A stretch of 64,000 nt of DNA from Lysinibacillus sp. KCTC 33748 (GCF_002237755.1 NZ_MWSJ01000015.1:40219-104218), one strand, 5' to 3'. Positions 8,428 to 18,302 are shown, counted from the stretch's first letter. Made by a program: numbers and translations. The notes: generated by a model not told the origin, from the sequence alone.

Positions 8428-9537
8428 ATGGATCATATCTTTTGGATTTCAATTATTTTATTCATACCTATTTTTATTATTTTGATTGGTATGCCGTATT
8501 GGACACGACGTACAGAGAGTTTTGGAGTTTCTATTCCGTCTGATGTCTATATGGATAAAAAACTAAAAAAAATGCGAAAACAATATGCTTCAGTTATGAC
8601 AGCTTTTAGTATTGTTATACTATTTATTTTTTATTTAATCGTAGGAAAGCATTCTCCAAACGATGGAGAGACAATGGGGATTGTTTTATCGATAACTATA
8701 CTTGGTTTTATGATTATTTCATTTTTAATCTATTTAGTATTTCATAAGCAAATGAAACAACTGAAAGAAAAGGAGAAATGGAATGAACAAAGACAACAGA
8801 AGATTGTACTACAAACAAATTTTTATCAGCAAAAATTAATTTATTCTAATTACTGGTTTTTAATTACTTTTGCTTTAGTAGCTGTCACGCTATTTATTAC
8901 CTTTACGCAGTATGGAAAAATTCCTGAACGGATTCCAACGCAATATGATTTATTTGGTGGGGTTACCAATTGGACAGAAAAATCATATCGATCTGTCTTA
9001 ATCATGCCAATAACACAAATCTATATGATTGCATTATTCATGTTTATTAATTGGATGATTGGTAGATCAAAACAACAGCTGAATGCTCAAAATCCAGATG
9101 GATCAATAGAACAAAACATTATTTTTCGTAGAAGGTGGTCGGTTTTCCTAATTGCTAGTGGAATCTTGCTTACAGTACTTTTTAGTGTAATCCAGCTATC
9201 ATTTATTTATTCGATTTTAACAACTTATATGACTGTAATTTCATTAATGTTTCCAGCAATCATGATTATTGGTGTGATTGTACTTGTCATTACAACTGGG
9301 CAGGGTGGAAGTCGTGTGAAAAATGTAAGAACGGCAGATGGTACAGTAATAAATCGTGATGACGATCACTATTGGAAGCTTGGTCAATTTTATTTTAATC
9401 GAAATGATCCCTCATTGTTCTTAGAAAAACGTTTTGGAGTTGGCTGGACAATAAATTTAGCAAAGCCGCTTGCTTGGTTAATTTTAATCGGAATTTTTGT
9501 AATAGCTGCTGGCTTACCAATATTACTAAGTAAATAG
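8428..9537 (+). CDS. DUF1648/DUF5808 membrane protein
   Basis: A 369-residue integral membrane protein with about eight hydrophobic segments. The middle carries the DUF1648 pattern IPERIPTQYDLFGGVTNWTE. The C-terminal part carries the DUF5808 pattern DDDHYWKLGQFYFNRNDPS. This pairing with a YtrA-type GntR gene is common in Firmicutes; the biochemical role is not established. It may sense or respond to envelope stress. Confidence 0.85.
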   Translation: MDHIFWISIILFIPIFIILIGMPYWTRRTESFGVSIPSDVYMDKKLKKMRKQYASVMTAFSIVILFIFYLIVGKHSPNDGETMGIVLSITILGFMIISFLIYLVFHKQMKQLKEKEKWNEQRQQKIVLQTNFYQQKLIYSNYWFLITFALVAVTLFITFTQYGKIPERIPTQYDLFGGVTNWTEKSYRSVLIMPITQIYMIALFMFINWMIGRSKQQLNAQNPDGSIEQNIIFRRRWSVFLIASGILLTVLFSVIQLSFIYSILTTYMTVISLMFPAIMIIGVIVLVITTGQGGSRVKNVRTADGTVINRDDDHYWKLGQFYFNRNDPSLFLEKRFGVGWTINLAKPLAWLILIGIFVIAAGLPILLSK

Positions 9538-9866
9538 AGATTTCAGGACCATCTGAAATGTTAGCCTTACTCTCCTAAATTCCCATTTTCATCATAATAA
9601 TAATTGCTCTTGTCATTGGACTTTTCACTCAATGGGACACGCTTTCAAAGATGCAGTAAATTCGTAAACGGTTAGACAAAGCTCTTTTTTGTTTTATCAG
9701 AAAAATTCACTCTTATAACAAAACTGGGTTGCTTTGTGTATAACAGATTTATTATGGATAGTAACCAATGCAGTTTGGAGGCGAGGTTCTGATCTAGATT
9801 GGCAATATACATATGAAAGAGCCCGACATATCCAATTTATGTTAATTTCAAAGAAGGAGAGATATA
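9538..9866 (+). other. Intergenic stretch with a membrane-protein scrap
   Basis: The frame near 9545-9640 reads IPIFIIIIIALVIGLFTQW with stops around it and resembles the tail of a membrane protein. No intact gene is visible. The last 20 bases carry AAGGAGAG for the next gene. Confidence 0.3.
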
Positions 9867-11714
9867 ATGAGGAAAATAATTTTAATGGTATTGGTAATGG
9901 TACTTTGCTCTGTATCAGCTGCTTCTGCAAATGAGGGAATGTTGACACCTTCAGGGATACCTTATGCTGAACTAAAGGATCGCGTGGATAAATATGCATC
10001 TAAATTCATTGGGACATCTACTGCTGGAGCGAATGTGTTAATTGTGAAAGACGGAGAAATTTTCATGAATACGTCTTATGGCTATGCAGATGTTGAAAAT
10101 CAAATAAAAGTCACAACAGATACTGTTTTTGAATGGGGATCTGTTACGAAGCTTCTTGTGTGGACCAGTGTAATGCAGCTTGTAGAGCAGGGAAAGTTGG
10201 AATTAGATGAAGATATTCGCACGTATTTGCCGGACGGATTTTTGACAAAACTGCAATATGATACCCCTATTACGATGTTGAATCTTATGCACCATAATGC
10301 TGGGTGGGAGGAGAAATCTACAGATTTATTCTATAAGTCAGCGGATGAAGTAAAGCCCTTAGAAGAAACGCTTCACATTATTGAGCCTTATCAAGTGCAT
10401 GAGCCAGGAGATGTGGTCGCCTATTCGAACTATGGTGTGGCACTCGCAGGGTTTATTGTAGAACAGCTCGCGGATCAGCCATTTTATGAATATGTTAATG
10501 AACATATTTTTTCTATTTTGGAGATGAAGGACACAACGATTCATCCTACACAGGAAGATAACCTAGATATAGCAACGAACAGAGAAGCAGTTTATGGATA
10601 CAGTGTTAATAGCAACGATGAATTTAGTATTTCAAAAAATAAACGGGTATTTATTGGTTTGTATCCAGCTGGTAGCGCAATTGGTACGATTACGGATGCA
10701 GCGAAATTTATGGTGGCGCTCATGCCAGCAGATGGCGTGAAAAGTCCATTATTTCAAAACAATCGTACATTAGATGAAATGCTGACGACGAGTGATTTCT
10801 ATGGTGATGGCTTTCCTCGAAATGCGCATGGTTTTTGGGAAGGGCTATATTCAGTAGATGTATTGGAACATGCAGGAAATACAGATAGTTTTTCGAACAA
10901 TTTCACTTTTTCAAAAGATGAGCATTTGGGTGTAATTGTCATGACCAATCAAAGGGGTGAAGTAGGGCTGAGTTATGGCTTACCAAAATTCGTGTACGGC
11001 GAGTATTCTGCAGTAGATGGCAATCAAGTACTGCCAAATACGCAGGAGCTTGAAGGAAGTTACATTATGGCAAGACATCCCTATAAAGGTTTTAACAAGT
11101 TGTACGGGGCGCTAAGTATTAGGGATATTGATGCGACAGATTCGAACATATTTAATGTTTTTGGGATGACATATGAACAAATCGCTTCGTATCTTTATAA
11201 ATCTACAGATGATCATAATATATATCTTCATATTACGTTGAACGATGGTGAAGTGGAAAAGATCTCAATGCCGACAATTGATATACTACCGGTCTCTCAA
11301 AGTACGAAAATCTTTAATATGTTCAGTATCGTGGCAGTAGCTTTCAGTGTCCTATACACTCTCATTGCTTTACTAATCGTGTTGATCCAAGCGATAAAGC
11401 ATCGAAAAAAAGAAGTTCAATTTACAGTGATGAAGAAGTGGGAAACGCTATTACTCTTAGCGGGTATTGTACCTGTTATTAATTTCATAATTATAACTTT
11501 CAGAACTTTTAATTATACTTCTTATACTGCGCTGAATATTCATTTCTTGGTGAACTATGCGTATATCGTCATCGTAGCAATTAGTCTAGTGTCCCTGCTA
11601 GTGCAGTGGAAGAAAACGACAACAACATGTGGTCAAAAAATCGGCTATGTACTTTCTTGTGTCTCTGCGCTACTACTGGTTGTCTTAATTTTTAGCTGGG
11701 AGCTTTATTATTAA
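9867..11714 (+). CDS. Membrane-anchored serine hydrolase, beta-lactamase (PF00144) family
   Basis: A 615-residue exported protein. A signal peptide ends near ASAN (residue 22). The class-C beta-lactamase fold follows, with SVTK at Ser92-Lys95, YSN at 186-188 and the third motif HAG at 335-337. Residues after about 490 hold roughly four transmembrane segments that anchor it. Relatives include PBP4*/FmtA-like esterases that modify or hydrolyse D-amino-acid bonds in the envelope; resistance to beta-lactams should not be assumed. AAGGAGAG precedes the start. It stands upstream of an ABC exporter but 120 bases apart. Confidence 0.88.
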   Translation: MRKIILMVLVMVLCSVSAASANEGMLTPSGIPYAELKDRVDKYASKFIGTSTAGANVLIVKDGEIFMNTSYGYADVENQIKVTTDTVFEWGSVTKLLVWTSVMQLVEQGKLELDEDIRTYLPDGFLTKLQYDTPITMLNLMHHNAGWEEKSTDLFYKSADEVKPLEETLHIIEPYQVHEPGDVVAYSNYGVALAGFIVEQLADQPFYEYVNEHIFSILEMKDTTIHPTQEDNLDIATNREAVYGYSVNSNDEFSISKNKRVFIGLYPAGSAIGTITDAAKFMVALMPADGVKSPLFQNNRTLDEMLTTSDFYGDGFPRNAHGFWEGLYSVDVLEHAGNTDSFSNNFTFSKDEHLGVIVMTNQRGEVGLSYGLPKFVYGEYSAVDGNQVLPNTQELEGSYIMARHPYKGFNKLYGALSIRDIDATDSNIFNVFGMTYEQIASYLYKSTDDHNIYLHITLNDGEVEKISMPTIDILPVSQSTKIFNMFSIVAVAFSVLYTLIALLIVLIQAIKHRKKEVQFTVMKKWETLLLLAGIVPVINFIIITFRTFNYTSYTALNIHFLVNYAYIVIVAISLVSLLVQWKKTTTTCGQKIGYVLSCVSALLLVVLIFSWELYY

Positions 11715-11837
11715 ATTGACTCTATTATATCCTTACTTTTGTAATTTTCGCTTCAAGTCAGTGAGTTCTAGGGGAGTAAGCAATAAATAGGATTAGAAGA
11801 AACTAAAACACACATCATAAGATAAGGAGATGAAAGA

Positions 11838-12581
11838 ATGGGAATCCTAGATATTAAAAATTTTTCAAAAGTGTATAAAGGTCAAAAAAAAGCTGTCGAT
11901 AACATTAGCTTATCTGTAGAAAATGGCGATGTTTTTGGATTTATAGGTCATAATGGAGCAGGGAAAAGTACAACAATCAAATCAGTAGTAGGAATCCTAG
12001 ATTTTGAGGAAGGCGACATCTACATTGATGGGCATTCTATTAAGAAAGAGCCTCTTAAATGCAAATCGACATTTTCTTATATTCCTGATAGTCCCGAATT
12101 ATATGAACATTTGACAGGAATCCAGTATTTAAATTTTGTAGCAGATATTTTCGGAGTTCCGGAAGATGTTCGAGTAAAGAGAATAAAAGAACATTCTGGA
12201 ATGTTTGGAATAACAGAAAGTCTTGGAAATCTAATATCCTCTTATTCTCACGGAATGAAGCAAAAGTTAGCAATAACTGGGGCTATTATTCATGAACCAA
12301 AGCTTTTGATTCTGGACGAGCCATTTGTAGGTCTTGATCCAAAAGCAGTAGTTGTTTTAAAAGAGATAATGAAGAAAATGACTGCTAAAGGGAATGCAAT
12401 ATTTTTTTCTACACATGTCTTAGATGTTGCAGAAAGGCTTTGTAATAAGGTGGCTATGATCAATCATGGAAAGCTAGTTTATAGTGGTACGATGGATGAA
12501 ATCATACAAAATCAAACATTGGAAGAGTTCTTTATGAAGGAGTTAAAAGATGAGACATTTTCTAATTCTTCTAAAAGTTAG
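11838..12581 (+). CDS. ABC transporter ATP-binding protein
   Basis: A 247-residue nucleotide-binding subunit. Walker A GHNGAGKST is at 37-45, the signature YSHGMKQ at 136-142, Walker B LLILDEP at 156-162 and the switch histidine in FFSTHVLD. It belongs to the CcmA/NatA-like exporter class. TAAGGAGATG precedes the start. The next gene begins 32 bases before this stop, so the two are translationally coupled and form one transporter. The substrate is unknown. Confidence 0.92.
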   Translation: MGILDIKNFSKVYKGQKKAVDNISLSVENGDVFGFIGHNGAGKSTTIKSVVGILDFEEGDIYIDGHSIKKEPLKCKSTFSYIPDSPELYEHLTGIQYLNFVADIFGVPEDVRVKRIKEHSGMFGITESLGNLISSYSHGMKQKLAITGAIIHEPKLLILDEPFVGLDPKAVVVLKEIMKKMTAKGNAIFFSTHVLDVAERLCNKVAMINHGKLVYSGTMDEIIQNQTLEEFFMKELKDETFSNSSKS

Positions 12582-14118
12582 GATTATTTCGCAAGTAAGA
12601 CTTAATACCCTAAAAGGTAAAGCCAGTATTGGTGATAAAATGGTTATTATCGGTATACTTCTTCCGTTTGTTATCGTGCTAGCGTATATTACAGGTCTTG
12701 CATATATGCTGAATGAATATAATATGAGAGAACACATACTTGCATATTCATTTTTATTGAGTACTGTTCTATCATTGTTTTTCGCATTTTTTAGTGCTAG
12801 TGATGAATTATTTGGAAAAAGAGATTATGATACATTAATGTCACTTCCTATTAAAACGTCCATAATAGTTGTAAGTAGATTCTTTTATATATATTTCTTG
12901 AATACGGTAGTATCTTTAATAATCATGCTTCTAATGGGAGCAGTATATTTCTCTACAGGAACAGTAAACGGAGTTTTTTGGATAAAGATACTGATTGGAA
13001 TACTTACAGTTTCATTAGTACCATCAATTGTAGCGTCAATTGTTAGTATATTAGTTTTAGAAGCTTCATCGAGATTAAAATATTCTCGTGCGGTTTCTTC
13101 AATTAGCTATATGTGTATTATTTTATTTTTAGTATTAGCACCCACATTGAGTGGTTATAAATTAGATCCAAGTGATATGAAATTGATATTAACAAATATA
13201 TTGAATCAGTTTAACCAAGTGTATCCAATGTTTTATTTGTATAATAAAATACTGGTAACTGGAACAGTGGGAGATTTTCTTATATATATAGCAGTTTCAT
13301 TAGTGTTAACAGTGATTTTCATTATTGGTCTTTCGTTTGTATACAAACGACTAAATACTAAAATTCGATCAATGAGTAGTAACAAAAAATATGAAGTAAA
13401 AACATTAAAAAGATCAAGTATTTTAAAAGCATTATATATAAAAGAAATCAAGCGACTATTTTCGTCCACAACGTACATAATGAACAAAGTGTTCGGAATG
13501 ATCATGATGGTTATTTTTACGATTTCTTTAATGATTTCAATCACAAAAGTGATGGAAAATATGCCGATCGATAATATTAATACAGTAGAGATTCTGTATG
13601 GAGTAACACCGTATATAATGTCATTGATGGTATGTCTATCAAATACAAGTAGCGTGTCTTTTTCACTTGAAGGAAAAAATATTTGGATAATCAAAACTTT
13701 TCCATTGTCGAAAGAATTGGTTGTAAAGAGTAAGATACTTGTTAATCTTACGGTTACAATACCTCTTACGATTATAAACGGAATAATAATCGGAAGAGTG
13801 TTTGGAGCAACATTATTTGATTCCATCATATTAGTACTTCTTCCATGTGCATTTGCAGTATTTTCAGCAATATACGGAGTTGCAATTAATTTAAGATTTG
13901 TAAATTATAGTTGGCAATCAGAACTCCAAGTAGTAAAGCAGAGTGTATCAAGTTTATTGGGGATGTTCGGTGGAATAATTCTGGTACTCATTGCAGCAGT
14001 TCCAAAAGTACTATGGTCTGGTTCGATAGCAGGCATATATGATGTTGTTACTATTTTAATTTTAAGCATCGTAACTAGCATGTTATATGCTAAAACGATA
14101 AATGGTGAGCCTATTTAA
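12550..14118 (+). CDS. ABC-2 type permease
   Basis: A 522-residue membrane protein with about twelve hydrophobic segments in two groups, split by a cytoplasmic stretch near residues 265-310. It overlaps the ATPase gene by 32 bases, and its own ribosome site AAGGAG lies inside that gene. Together they form an export system, possibly for a peptide or toxic compound. Export of the modified product of the upstream hydrolase is conceivable but unsupported. Confidence 0.88.
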   Translation: MRHFLILLKVRIISQVRLNTLKGKASIGDKMVIIGILLPFVIVLAYITGLAYMLNEYNMREHILAYSFLLSTVLSLFFAFFSASDELFGKRDYDTLMSLPIKTSIIVVSRFFYIYFLNTVVSLIIMLLMGAVYFSTGTVNGVFWIKILIGILTVSLVPSIVASIVSILVLEASSRLKYSRAVSSISYMCIILFLVLAPTLSGYKLDPSDMKLILTNILNQFNQVYPMFYLYNKILVTGTVGDFLIYIAVSLVLTVIFIIGLSFVYKRLNTKIRSMSSNKKYEVKTLKRSSILKALYIKEIKRLFSSTTYIMNKVFGMIMMVIFTISLMISITKVMENMPIDNINTVEILYGVTPYIMSLMVCLSNTSSVSFSLEGKNIWIIKTFPLSKELVVKSKILVNLTVTIPLTIINGIIIGRVFGATLFDSIILVLLPCAFAVFSAIYGVAINLRFVNYSWQSELQVVKQSVSSLLGMFGGIILVLIAAVPKVLWSGSIAGIYDVVTILILSIVTSMLYAKTINGEPI

Positions 14119-14222
14119 TTTGGGAAGAGCAGTGTGAAAACGAAAATAATCAATAATACTGAAGAAAGTAAGCTAAATAAAGACCGCAATTAATTGAAAA
14201 ATCTGTGAGAATGGAGATTATT

Positions 14223-14546
14223 ATGAATAAATCTAAAAAGTCAGTATGTATTATTCCTTGGATATTTTGTGGCTTGTTTTTGGTGTTATCAATTATTGGT
14301 GTACAAAATATATCGGATGAGATTCCTATTACCTTCAAATTAAACGGTCCCAATTGGTACGGCAGTAAGTATTTTATCTTTATATATCCTGTATTGTCTT
14401 TTTTTATAGGGACTACTGGAACGTTAGGTGGAGTAGGGAAAAAGAAAAATACTAAATTAAAAGGAAACTTAGCATTTATTATTATTGGGAACTTAATAGT
14501 AGGTGGACTTGAGGTTTATACAATCTTATCATATTGGAATATGTAA
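14223..14546 (+). CDS. DUF1648-like small membrane protein
   Basis: A 107-residue protein with three or four hydrophobic segments. The stretch IPITFKLNGPNWYGSKYF resembles the DUF1648 motif seen in the protein at 8428. ATGGAGA sits 8 bases before the chosen ATG; an upstream in-frame ATG at 14205 has no such site. It follows the ABC permease by 104 bases and may be cotranscribed. Function is unknown. Confidence 0.65.
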   Translation: MNKSKKSVCIIPWIFCGLFLVLSIIGVQNISDEIPITFKLNGPNWYGSKYFIFIYPVLSFFIGTTGTLGGVGKKKNTKLKGNLAFIIIGNLIVGGLEVYTILSYWNM

Positions 14547-14615
14547 ATAGAGATATTCGTGGGCTTCAATTTAAAGATAGTATAAAAAGCTTTATGCATT
14601 CGATTTGTAGACATG

Positions 14616-14700
14616 AATTTTAGTTTACATAATATTAATATCTTGGTCACAACTTTCTTATTATCGGATGTTCCTATAATTTATCGTTCAAAAGGGGATT
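14616..14700 (+). repeat. Dispersed repeat R1, copy B (dif-like)
   Basis: The core AGTTTACATAATAT starts at 14622 and continues TAATATCTTGGTCACAAC, then the family tail TTATCGGATG and TTCAAAAGGGGATT. The left flank CAAGCCCTCC seen in copies C to E is absent. Confidence 0.7.
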
Positions 14701-14719
14701 TGGGAACTGGACAAGATGA

Positions 14720-14845
14720 AGAGAATACACTGACAAAAACAAAGATAGAGAAACTCATTTACCAATATGGGTAGAGGTCGAAAATGTTTCGATCGATGTT
14801 AAGTCGAAAGAAGTTGCTTTAAAGATTCTTACTTTATTCAAATAG
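14720..14845 (+). pseudogene. C-terminal remnant of an unrecognised protein
   Basis: An open frame without a start reads DRETHLPIWVEVENVSIDVK and ends at TAG 14843-14845. It directly follows dif-like repeat copy B. It appears to be a gene tail cut by recombination; the family is not recognised. Confidence 0.35.
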
Positions 14846-14901
14846 GAAACTACCTGATGCAGTGTAATGTTATTATACAATCTGAGAATAGAAATTATAA
14901 A

Positions 14902-14926
14902 AGGGTCACTAAGTTAAGGTGACCCT
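14902..14926. other. Inverted repeat
   Basis: AGGGTCAC / GTGACCCT with a 9-base loop. A similar hairpin (GATCAC / GTGACC) lies at 57361-57387. No T-run follows, so terminator function is doubtful. Confidence 0.4.
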
Positions 14927-15023
14927 GAATGAGGGAGGATGTGACGGTCAATCAACGCCACAACCCAATAAGTGCGAGCGATACACTCCATATAAATTTG
15001 TTCAGGTAGAGGTTACTTATACA

Positions 15024-15053
15024 TAAAAAAAACGCAGCGTGGTCACACGCTAC
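15024..15053 (-). terminator. Terminator of yqhV
   Basis: Read on the minus strand, AGCGTG TGAC CACGCT is followed by a run of eight T residues. It lies downstream of the minus-strand yqhV gene. Confidence 0.75.
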
Positions 15054-15187
15054 AGCAAACTAATGAACATTATTAGAAAGAATAATCAAAAGGTATTGTT
15101 TAGAAAGGACAATAAAATACGGCTAATAAATGTGAGGTTTATTTTGTAATAAAGAGTATAGCAAGGATTAAGAATGGAATGTCCATA

Positions 15188-15463
15188 TTACTTTACATGT
15201 GAGCTAATAATAATAAGTGTTATTCCCGTAAATAGGCAAATGATTCTCGCCACAGGAATTTTATCAGCTAGTCCAAATAATGCAATTGCTGTCGTTACGA
15301 TTAAAACAGTTGGACCAACCAATGCAAGCATTGTATTAATATAGAATGCTTTTTCTAAATTATTCAACTTTAGCATCAACAATCCAGCACTTACTTCAAT
15401 ACTTCCAGACAATACACGTAAAATAACCATAGCAAGAACCGATTTTTCTATAATTGTCATCAT
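15188..15463 (-). CDS. yqhV: YqhV family protein (DUF2619)
   Basis: A 91-residue membrane protein with about three hydrophobic segments. The stretches VILRVLSGSIEVSAGLLMLK and EKAFYINTMLALVGPTVLI match the YqhV/DUF2619 family of sporulating Bacilli, where the gene usually sits near spoIIIA. Here it stands alone. Function is not established, although the family is associated with spore-formers. The start is one of two adjacent ATG codons after GATAGGATG. Confidence 0.85.
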   Translation of the reverse strand: MMTIIEKSVLAMVILRVLSGSIEVSAGLLMLKLNNLEKAFYINTMLALVGPTVLIVTTAIALFGLADKIPVARIICLFTGITLIIISSHVK

Positions 15464-15781
15464 CCTATCTTTATAGATAATTTTCGCTTATATTATAATT
15501 CCATCATTAGGATAATTATAGCGTTCTGTTTTAATGAATTACTAAACCAATATATGTATTATTCGTATCAAATATTCAATTGGGCTTTATAGTGTTAATT
15601 TTATAGGTGATTTTCTAGTTAAAAATTTCTTCAAAGAATTTATTAATGGAATCAGTTTTATAAATCCATTTTCTGTTTTTAAAAGGAAATAGTATAGATG
15701 CATATAATAAAATCCTAAAGATTTATGGGAAAGGTAGTACTTTTACAAGATGCAGGCTTTACATTTAGTTCAGAAAAAAGC

Positions 15782-15824
15782 AAAAAAATCGCTATCTTCA
15801 CTGTATGTGAAGGGCGATTTTTTA
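15782..15824 (-). terminator. Bidirectional-looking terminator downstream of the cupin gene
   Basis: AAAAAATCGC pairs with GCGATTTTTT, and an inner CTTCAC / GTGAAG extends the stem. T-runs occur on both strands. It most likely ends the minus-strand cupin transcript. Confidence 0.75.
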
Positions 15825-15877
15825 AACTTAATCTTACTAATAAATTTCATGTTAAATAACCAAATAACTTACAGTTA

Positions 15878-16336
15878 CTATTCGTGTTTTAAAATTGTTA
15901 ATCCATTTTTCTTGCCAGAAGCAATTAATTGTTCCGCTTGTTTTTTTGAAACAGGTTGATTTGGCAATTCAGTTGCAGAAGTGACAGGTCTAGCGATATC
16001 ACGAATGACATTTTCAAAATCAGTTGATGTAAGGGATAAAATCGCTTTTACAGTATTTGTTTTTAATTTGAACGTATGAGATTTCCCTCTTGGTACAAAG
16101 ATTGTATCACCTGCAACTGCATGAATTTCTTGCTCCTCTAAAAAGAATGTAATTTCTCCTTCAACTATACGCCAGATTTCATCTTCATTTTCATGAATAT
16201 GAAACGGCGCTTCTAATCCTTTTACTTCAATAAATTCAAATACTGAGAAATTCCCGCCAGTTTCTGTACTTAATAATAAAGGTTTTACGCGAGCTCCTAA
16301 AAAAAGATAATCTTCATTCGTCAATAATTCAGCCAT
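15878..16336 (-). CDS. Cupin-domain protein
   Basis: A 152-residue single-domain cupin. The motif PFHIHENEDEIWRIVEGEI supplies two His and a Glu that usually bind a metal. The second motif is GDTIFVPRGKSHTFKL. The start at 16336 is chosen because AAAGGGGAA lies before it; a longer frame to 16438 has no ribosome site. Many such proteins are quercetin-dioxygenase-like or sugar-binding. It is divergent from a MarR-pirin operon and shares its operator, so the three genes likely form one regulon. Confidence 0.85.
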   Translation of the reverse strand: MAELLTNEDYLFLGARVKPLLLSTETGGNFSVFEFIEVKGLEAPFHIHENEDEIWRIVEGEITFFLEEQEIHAVAGDTIFVPRGKSHTFKLKTNTVKAILSLTSTDFENVIRDIARPVTSATELPNQPVSKKQAEQLIASGKKNGLTILKHE

Positions 16337-16397
16337 ATCATTTTCCCCTTTATTGATAACGATGTGTAGTAGTTTAATAAAAAGATTTGTCACGATC

Positions 16398-16419
16398 ATC
16401 ATTTTATATATTAAATGAT
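16398..16419. promoter_or_regulatory. MarR operator, cupin side
   Basis: A 22-base imperfect palindrome, ATCATTT-N8-AAATGAT. It lies 60 bases upstream of the cupin start. Its right 15 bases (ATATATTAAATGATA) recur exactly at 16672-16686. Confidence 0.6.
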
Positions 16420-16664
16420 AAATATTCAAGTGGAACACCTTCGGAATTGACTTATTCTTAGTAAAAGACGGAAATAGTTTGATTTTAAGGGTATAGATAT
16501 AATATTTATAAATAATACAAATAGGTGAGAATTCATGACATATTTACGTATGCATTACCAAACTGCTTATCGATACTGTAAAATAGTGAAGAAATCATCT
16601 TTATATTAGGAAATAAGATATTTCTAATAAAAGATAAAATCAATTTTTTGCAATTATAACAAAC

Positions 16665-16686
16665 ATCAATTAATATATTAAATGAT
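16665..16686. promoter_or_regulatory. MarR operator, marR side
   Basis: The second 22-base palindrome, ATCA-ATTAATATATTAAA-TGAT, is centred on a perfect TTAATATATTAA. It lies 12 bases before the MarR start codon. It is probably the autoregulatory site. Confidence 0.6.
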
Positions 16687-16697
16687 AGGGGATTATT

Positions 16698-17135
16698 ATG
16701 AAATACTCATTAAGAAGAATTCGATTAAGCTATATTGCCTGGTTTCGTTACACCCGTTTTTTTAACCAAAGTATGACCTGTAGCAATCGTCATTTAGCCA
16801 AGTGGGGATTACGGACAGGTCAGTTTGATATTATTAGTCATTTAAAAGAAGGTGAACGGGTTACGCAATCAGAATTAGCGAACCGTCTTGTAGTGACCAA
16901 TTCAAATATTACCCAAATCTTAAGCAAACTAGAAGTAGCAGGCTTTATTCAACGTGAACAAGAGTGGAAGACAAAATATATTTCACTTACACCAAAAGGC
17001 GTTGCACTACGAAATGAAATTGTCCCTGCACAAGAGCAATTCCGAGCAGGGCAATTTGAGAATTTAACAGAAGATGAACTTGAACAGTTGATCCAGTTAC
17101 TAAAAAAGGCGAATCAAGGAGTGCATGAAGAGTGA
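16698..17135 (+). CDS. MarR-family transcriptional regulator
   Basis: A 145-residue winged-helix regulator. The recognition region reads VTQSELANRLVVTNSNITQI, and the wing contains LTPKGVALRNEI. The last codons overlap the pirin GTG start, so the two are coupled. Members sense phenolics, oxidants or electrophiles and usually act as repressors. Two matching palindromes flank the divergent promoter region and are its probable targets. Confidence 0.88.
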   Translation: MKYSLRRIRLSYIAWFRYTRFFNQSMTCSNRHLAKWGLRTGQFDIISHLKEGERVTQSELANRLVVTNSNITQILSKLEVAGFIQREQEWKTKYISLTPKGVALRNEIVPAQEQFRAGQFENLTEDELEQLIQLLKKANQGVHEE

Positions 17136-17875
17136 ATATTTTACGGAATGAACAAGCATATTCAAACGGTGGAGGCGTATTTTCCCTACAAATTCATCGA
17201 CCAGGTTTAATCGATGGAATCTTTGAAAAAGAGGATCATGCATTTGGTCCACTTAGCCGAATTGACCACGCAAAAATTGGGAAAGGTACAATGATTCGTA
17301 TGCACGAACATATTAATGATGAAATTTTAAGTTATATGTGGCAAGGCGAAATGCTACATGAAGATTCATCAGGCTTGAAAGAAACTTGCTCATCAACAAA
17401 GCTAATGATAATGGGTGCTGGGAGAAGCTTCTTCCATGAGGAATCTACACCAACAGGCCCTGTTGAAATGCTACAAGTATTTATACGTCCGTCTGAAAAA
17501 GATTTTGAGCCTCGCGTTCAATTTGCGGAAATGAAACTACCAGAAGTCAGTGACTGGCGTTTAATTGCAGGACCAACAGAAGCGAAAGCCCCACTTGAAA
17601 TTCGTCAGCAAATCATTGTTTATGATGTACACGGAAAAATAGATGAAGCCTTTACATTACCGATTGTGGCAGGCTATACGCCTTGGCTATATGTAATGGA
17701 TGGCGAAATTATGGCACATGGGGAAAGCCTATATAAAGGCGATGCAATTTCAGGTACTGCGGAAGAGTTAACAACAATACAAATAACAAAAGATTCAACC
17801 GTTGTTCTATTCCTAGTCGACCTAAAGGCCCCAATGACACTTGCTGGTAATTTTAGTGGTGTCAAACGATTTTAA
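17132..17875 (+). CDS. Pirin family protein
   Basis: A 247-residue bicupin. The metal-site segment MIRMHEHINDEILSYMWQGE and GPVEMLQVFIRP match bacterial pirins. Some pirins have quercetin 2,3-dioxygenase activity, and others are redox-responsive. Translation starts at GTG 17132, overlapping the MarR stop codon. It is followed by a strong terminator. With the divergent cupin gene this may be an aromatic/oxidant response unit (inference). Confidence 0.88.
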   Translation: MNILRNEQAYSNGGGVFSLQIHRPGLIDGIFEKEDHAFGPLSRIDHAKIGKGTMIRMHEHINDEILSYMWQGEMLHEDSSGLKETCSSTKLMIMGAGRSFFHEESTPTGPVEMLQVFIRPSEKDFEPRVQFAEMKLPEVSDWRLIAGPTEAKAPLEIRQQIIVYDVHGKIDEAFTLPIVAGYTPWLYVMDGEIMAHGESLYKGDAISGTAEELTTIQITKDSTVVLFLVDLKAPMTLAGNFSGVKRF

Positions 17876-17884
17876 AATATAAAA

Positions 17885-17929
17885 GGTAGCAGGTCTGTCT
17901 CATTAAAGTGACAGACCTGTTACTTTTTA
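17885..17929 (+). terminator. Rho-independent terminator
   Basis: GTAGCAGGTCTGTC pairs with GACAGACCTGTTAC, followed by five T residues. Confidence 0.9.
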
Positions 17930-18302
17930 GAAAGAGTAGGATCTGGTATCGACAGTCACCACTTAGGTTTCCAAACCTGTACGAAACTCAACAGGCAAGA
18001 GACTACCTAAAAGTGCCATTGTCATTTGGAAGGTTTTTCCGAATAGTATTAATATAATGTTCCCGATTGGTTTGAAGTTTTTTAAAAAGGAAAAATGTCT
18101 GCACATAGTAAAGAGCAGACGTTTTTTTGTGGAGATATCTTGATATGAAGATGTACCATTTGAAATGTAATTTCCTAAATTTAATATGGGACTTAGAAAT
18201 ATATTAGTTATGTGGGCGTATTAACAATACATAAAAGAAACAGTTATTAAATAAATAAAAAATTTATTTCCGTACTATTGCAATTAAACAATAGGGAGCA
18301 TA
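17930..18302. other. Gene-free stretch with one terminator-like hairpin
   Basis: No supportable gene is visible. A hairpin GTCTGC / GCAGAC at 18097-18120 followed by seven T residues looks like a terminator for a lost gene. Confidence 0.5.

Noticed and set aside
13233..13829. 198-codon minus-strand frame
   Set aside because: It is a shadow of the ABC permease; no ribosome site and no family resemblance.
15725..15859. 44-codon frame MGKVVLLQDAGF...
   Set aside because: No ribosome site, and it runs through the hairpin terminator of the cupin gene.
15878..16438. Longer start for the cupin gene
   Set aside because: The added N-terminus would translate the MarR operator region; the start at 16336 has a good ribosome site.
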